Shown: in pieces, positions 6,746 through 6,747 of the stretch
Numbering within the stretch: the first letter of the stretch is position 1
Layout: each line of letters begins with the position of its first letter
From: an uncultured Sphingomonadaceae bacterium
GTDB lineage: Bacteria > Pseudomonadota > Alphaproteobacteria > Sphingomonadales > Sphingomonadaceae
Assembly (NCBI GenBank): GCA_938003725.1
Contig: CALKXX010000176.1
Location: 1 to 6,747 of the forward strand
DNA length: 6,747 bases
Reading direction: 5' to 3'
Translations under genes and position numbers: made by a program
The notes under the pieces: model-generated
What the model saw: only the letters and a program-made list of their open reading frames with translations
Told to the model about the DNA's origin: nothing
The model's database searches: none

Positions 6746-6747
6746 CA

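Noticed and set aside
1..6747. Type VI secretion system or complete tailed-phage interpretation.
   Set aside because: The sheath is one chain rather than a TssB/TssC pair, and two gp19-like tube genes plus an Afp7-like adaptor are present. No phage head, lysis or integration gene is visible, although the window is too short to exclude a remote phage origin.

Overview
The window is the inside of one operon, read entirely on the minus strand, that encodes a phage-tail-like contractile injection system. The gene set is closest to the extracellular type (eCIS; relatives are the Serratia antifeeding prophage Afp and Photorhabdus PVC) rather than to a type VI secretion system or an intact phage.

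Right to left (5' to 3' of the operon) it holds: the last 25 codons of a tail-tube paralogue (6668-6745); a 546-residue contractile sheath (4985-6625); a second, 201-residue tube protein (4383-4988); a 420-residue tube-initiator/hub-adaptor protein of the Afp7 type whose C-terminal half is an extraordinary Gly/Ala/Ser-rich tail (3124-4386); a 54-residue helical protein (2944-3108); a gpD-like spike base (1853-2941); a gpV/gp5-like spike with an OB fold and a beta-helix (1161-1856); and a large protein of unknown role that runs off the left edge (1-1167).

The genes are packed as one translationally coupled unit. Three junctions are ATGA overlaps, one is a 7-base overlap, the 54-residue gene borrows the upstream stop codon for its ribosome-binding site, and the widest gap is 42 bases (6626-6667). 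No stretch over 300 bases lacks a gene, and no promoter, terminator, RNA gene, insertion sequence, CRISPR array or attachment site is visible.

How the parts fit: gpD-like and gpV-like proteins should form the trimeric spike at the tip; the Afp7-like protein joins the spike to the tube; the tube paralogues stack into the inner tube; and the sheath surrounds it and contracts. Not seen here, and expected beyond the edges, are a PAAR tip, gp25-like and gpJ-like baseplate proteins, the AAA+ ATPase, the tube-length and cap proteins, fibres and any toxin cargo.

The organism is a Gram-negative-type bacterium by ribosome-binding sites and gene style, with GC somewhat above half. The codon use and protein style would suit an alphaproteobacterium such as a marine sphingomonad, but this is only an impression. 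The unusual points are the glycine-rich tail where LysM is usually found, the spike split into two genes, and the large unknown protein in the place where a gp25-like baseplate gene is often found.
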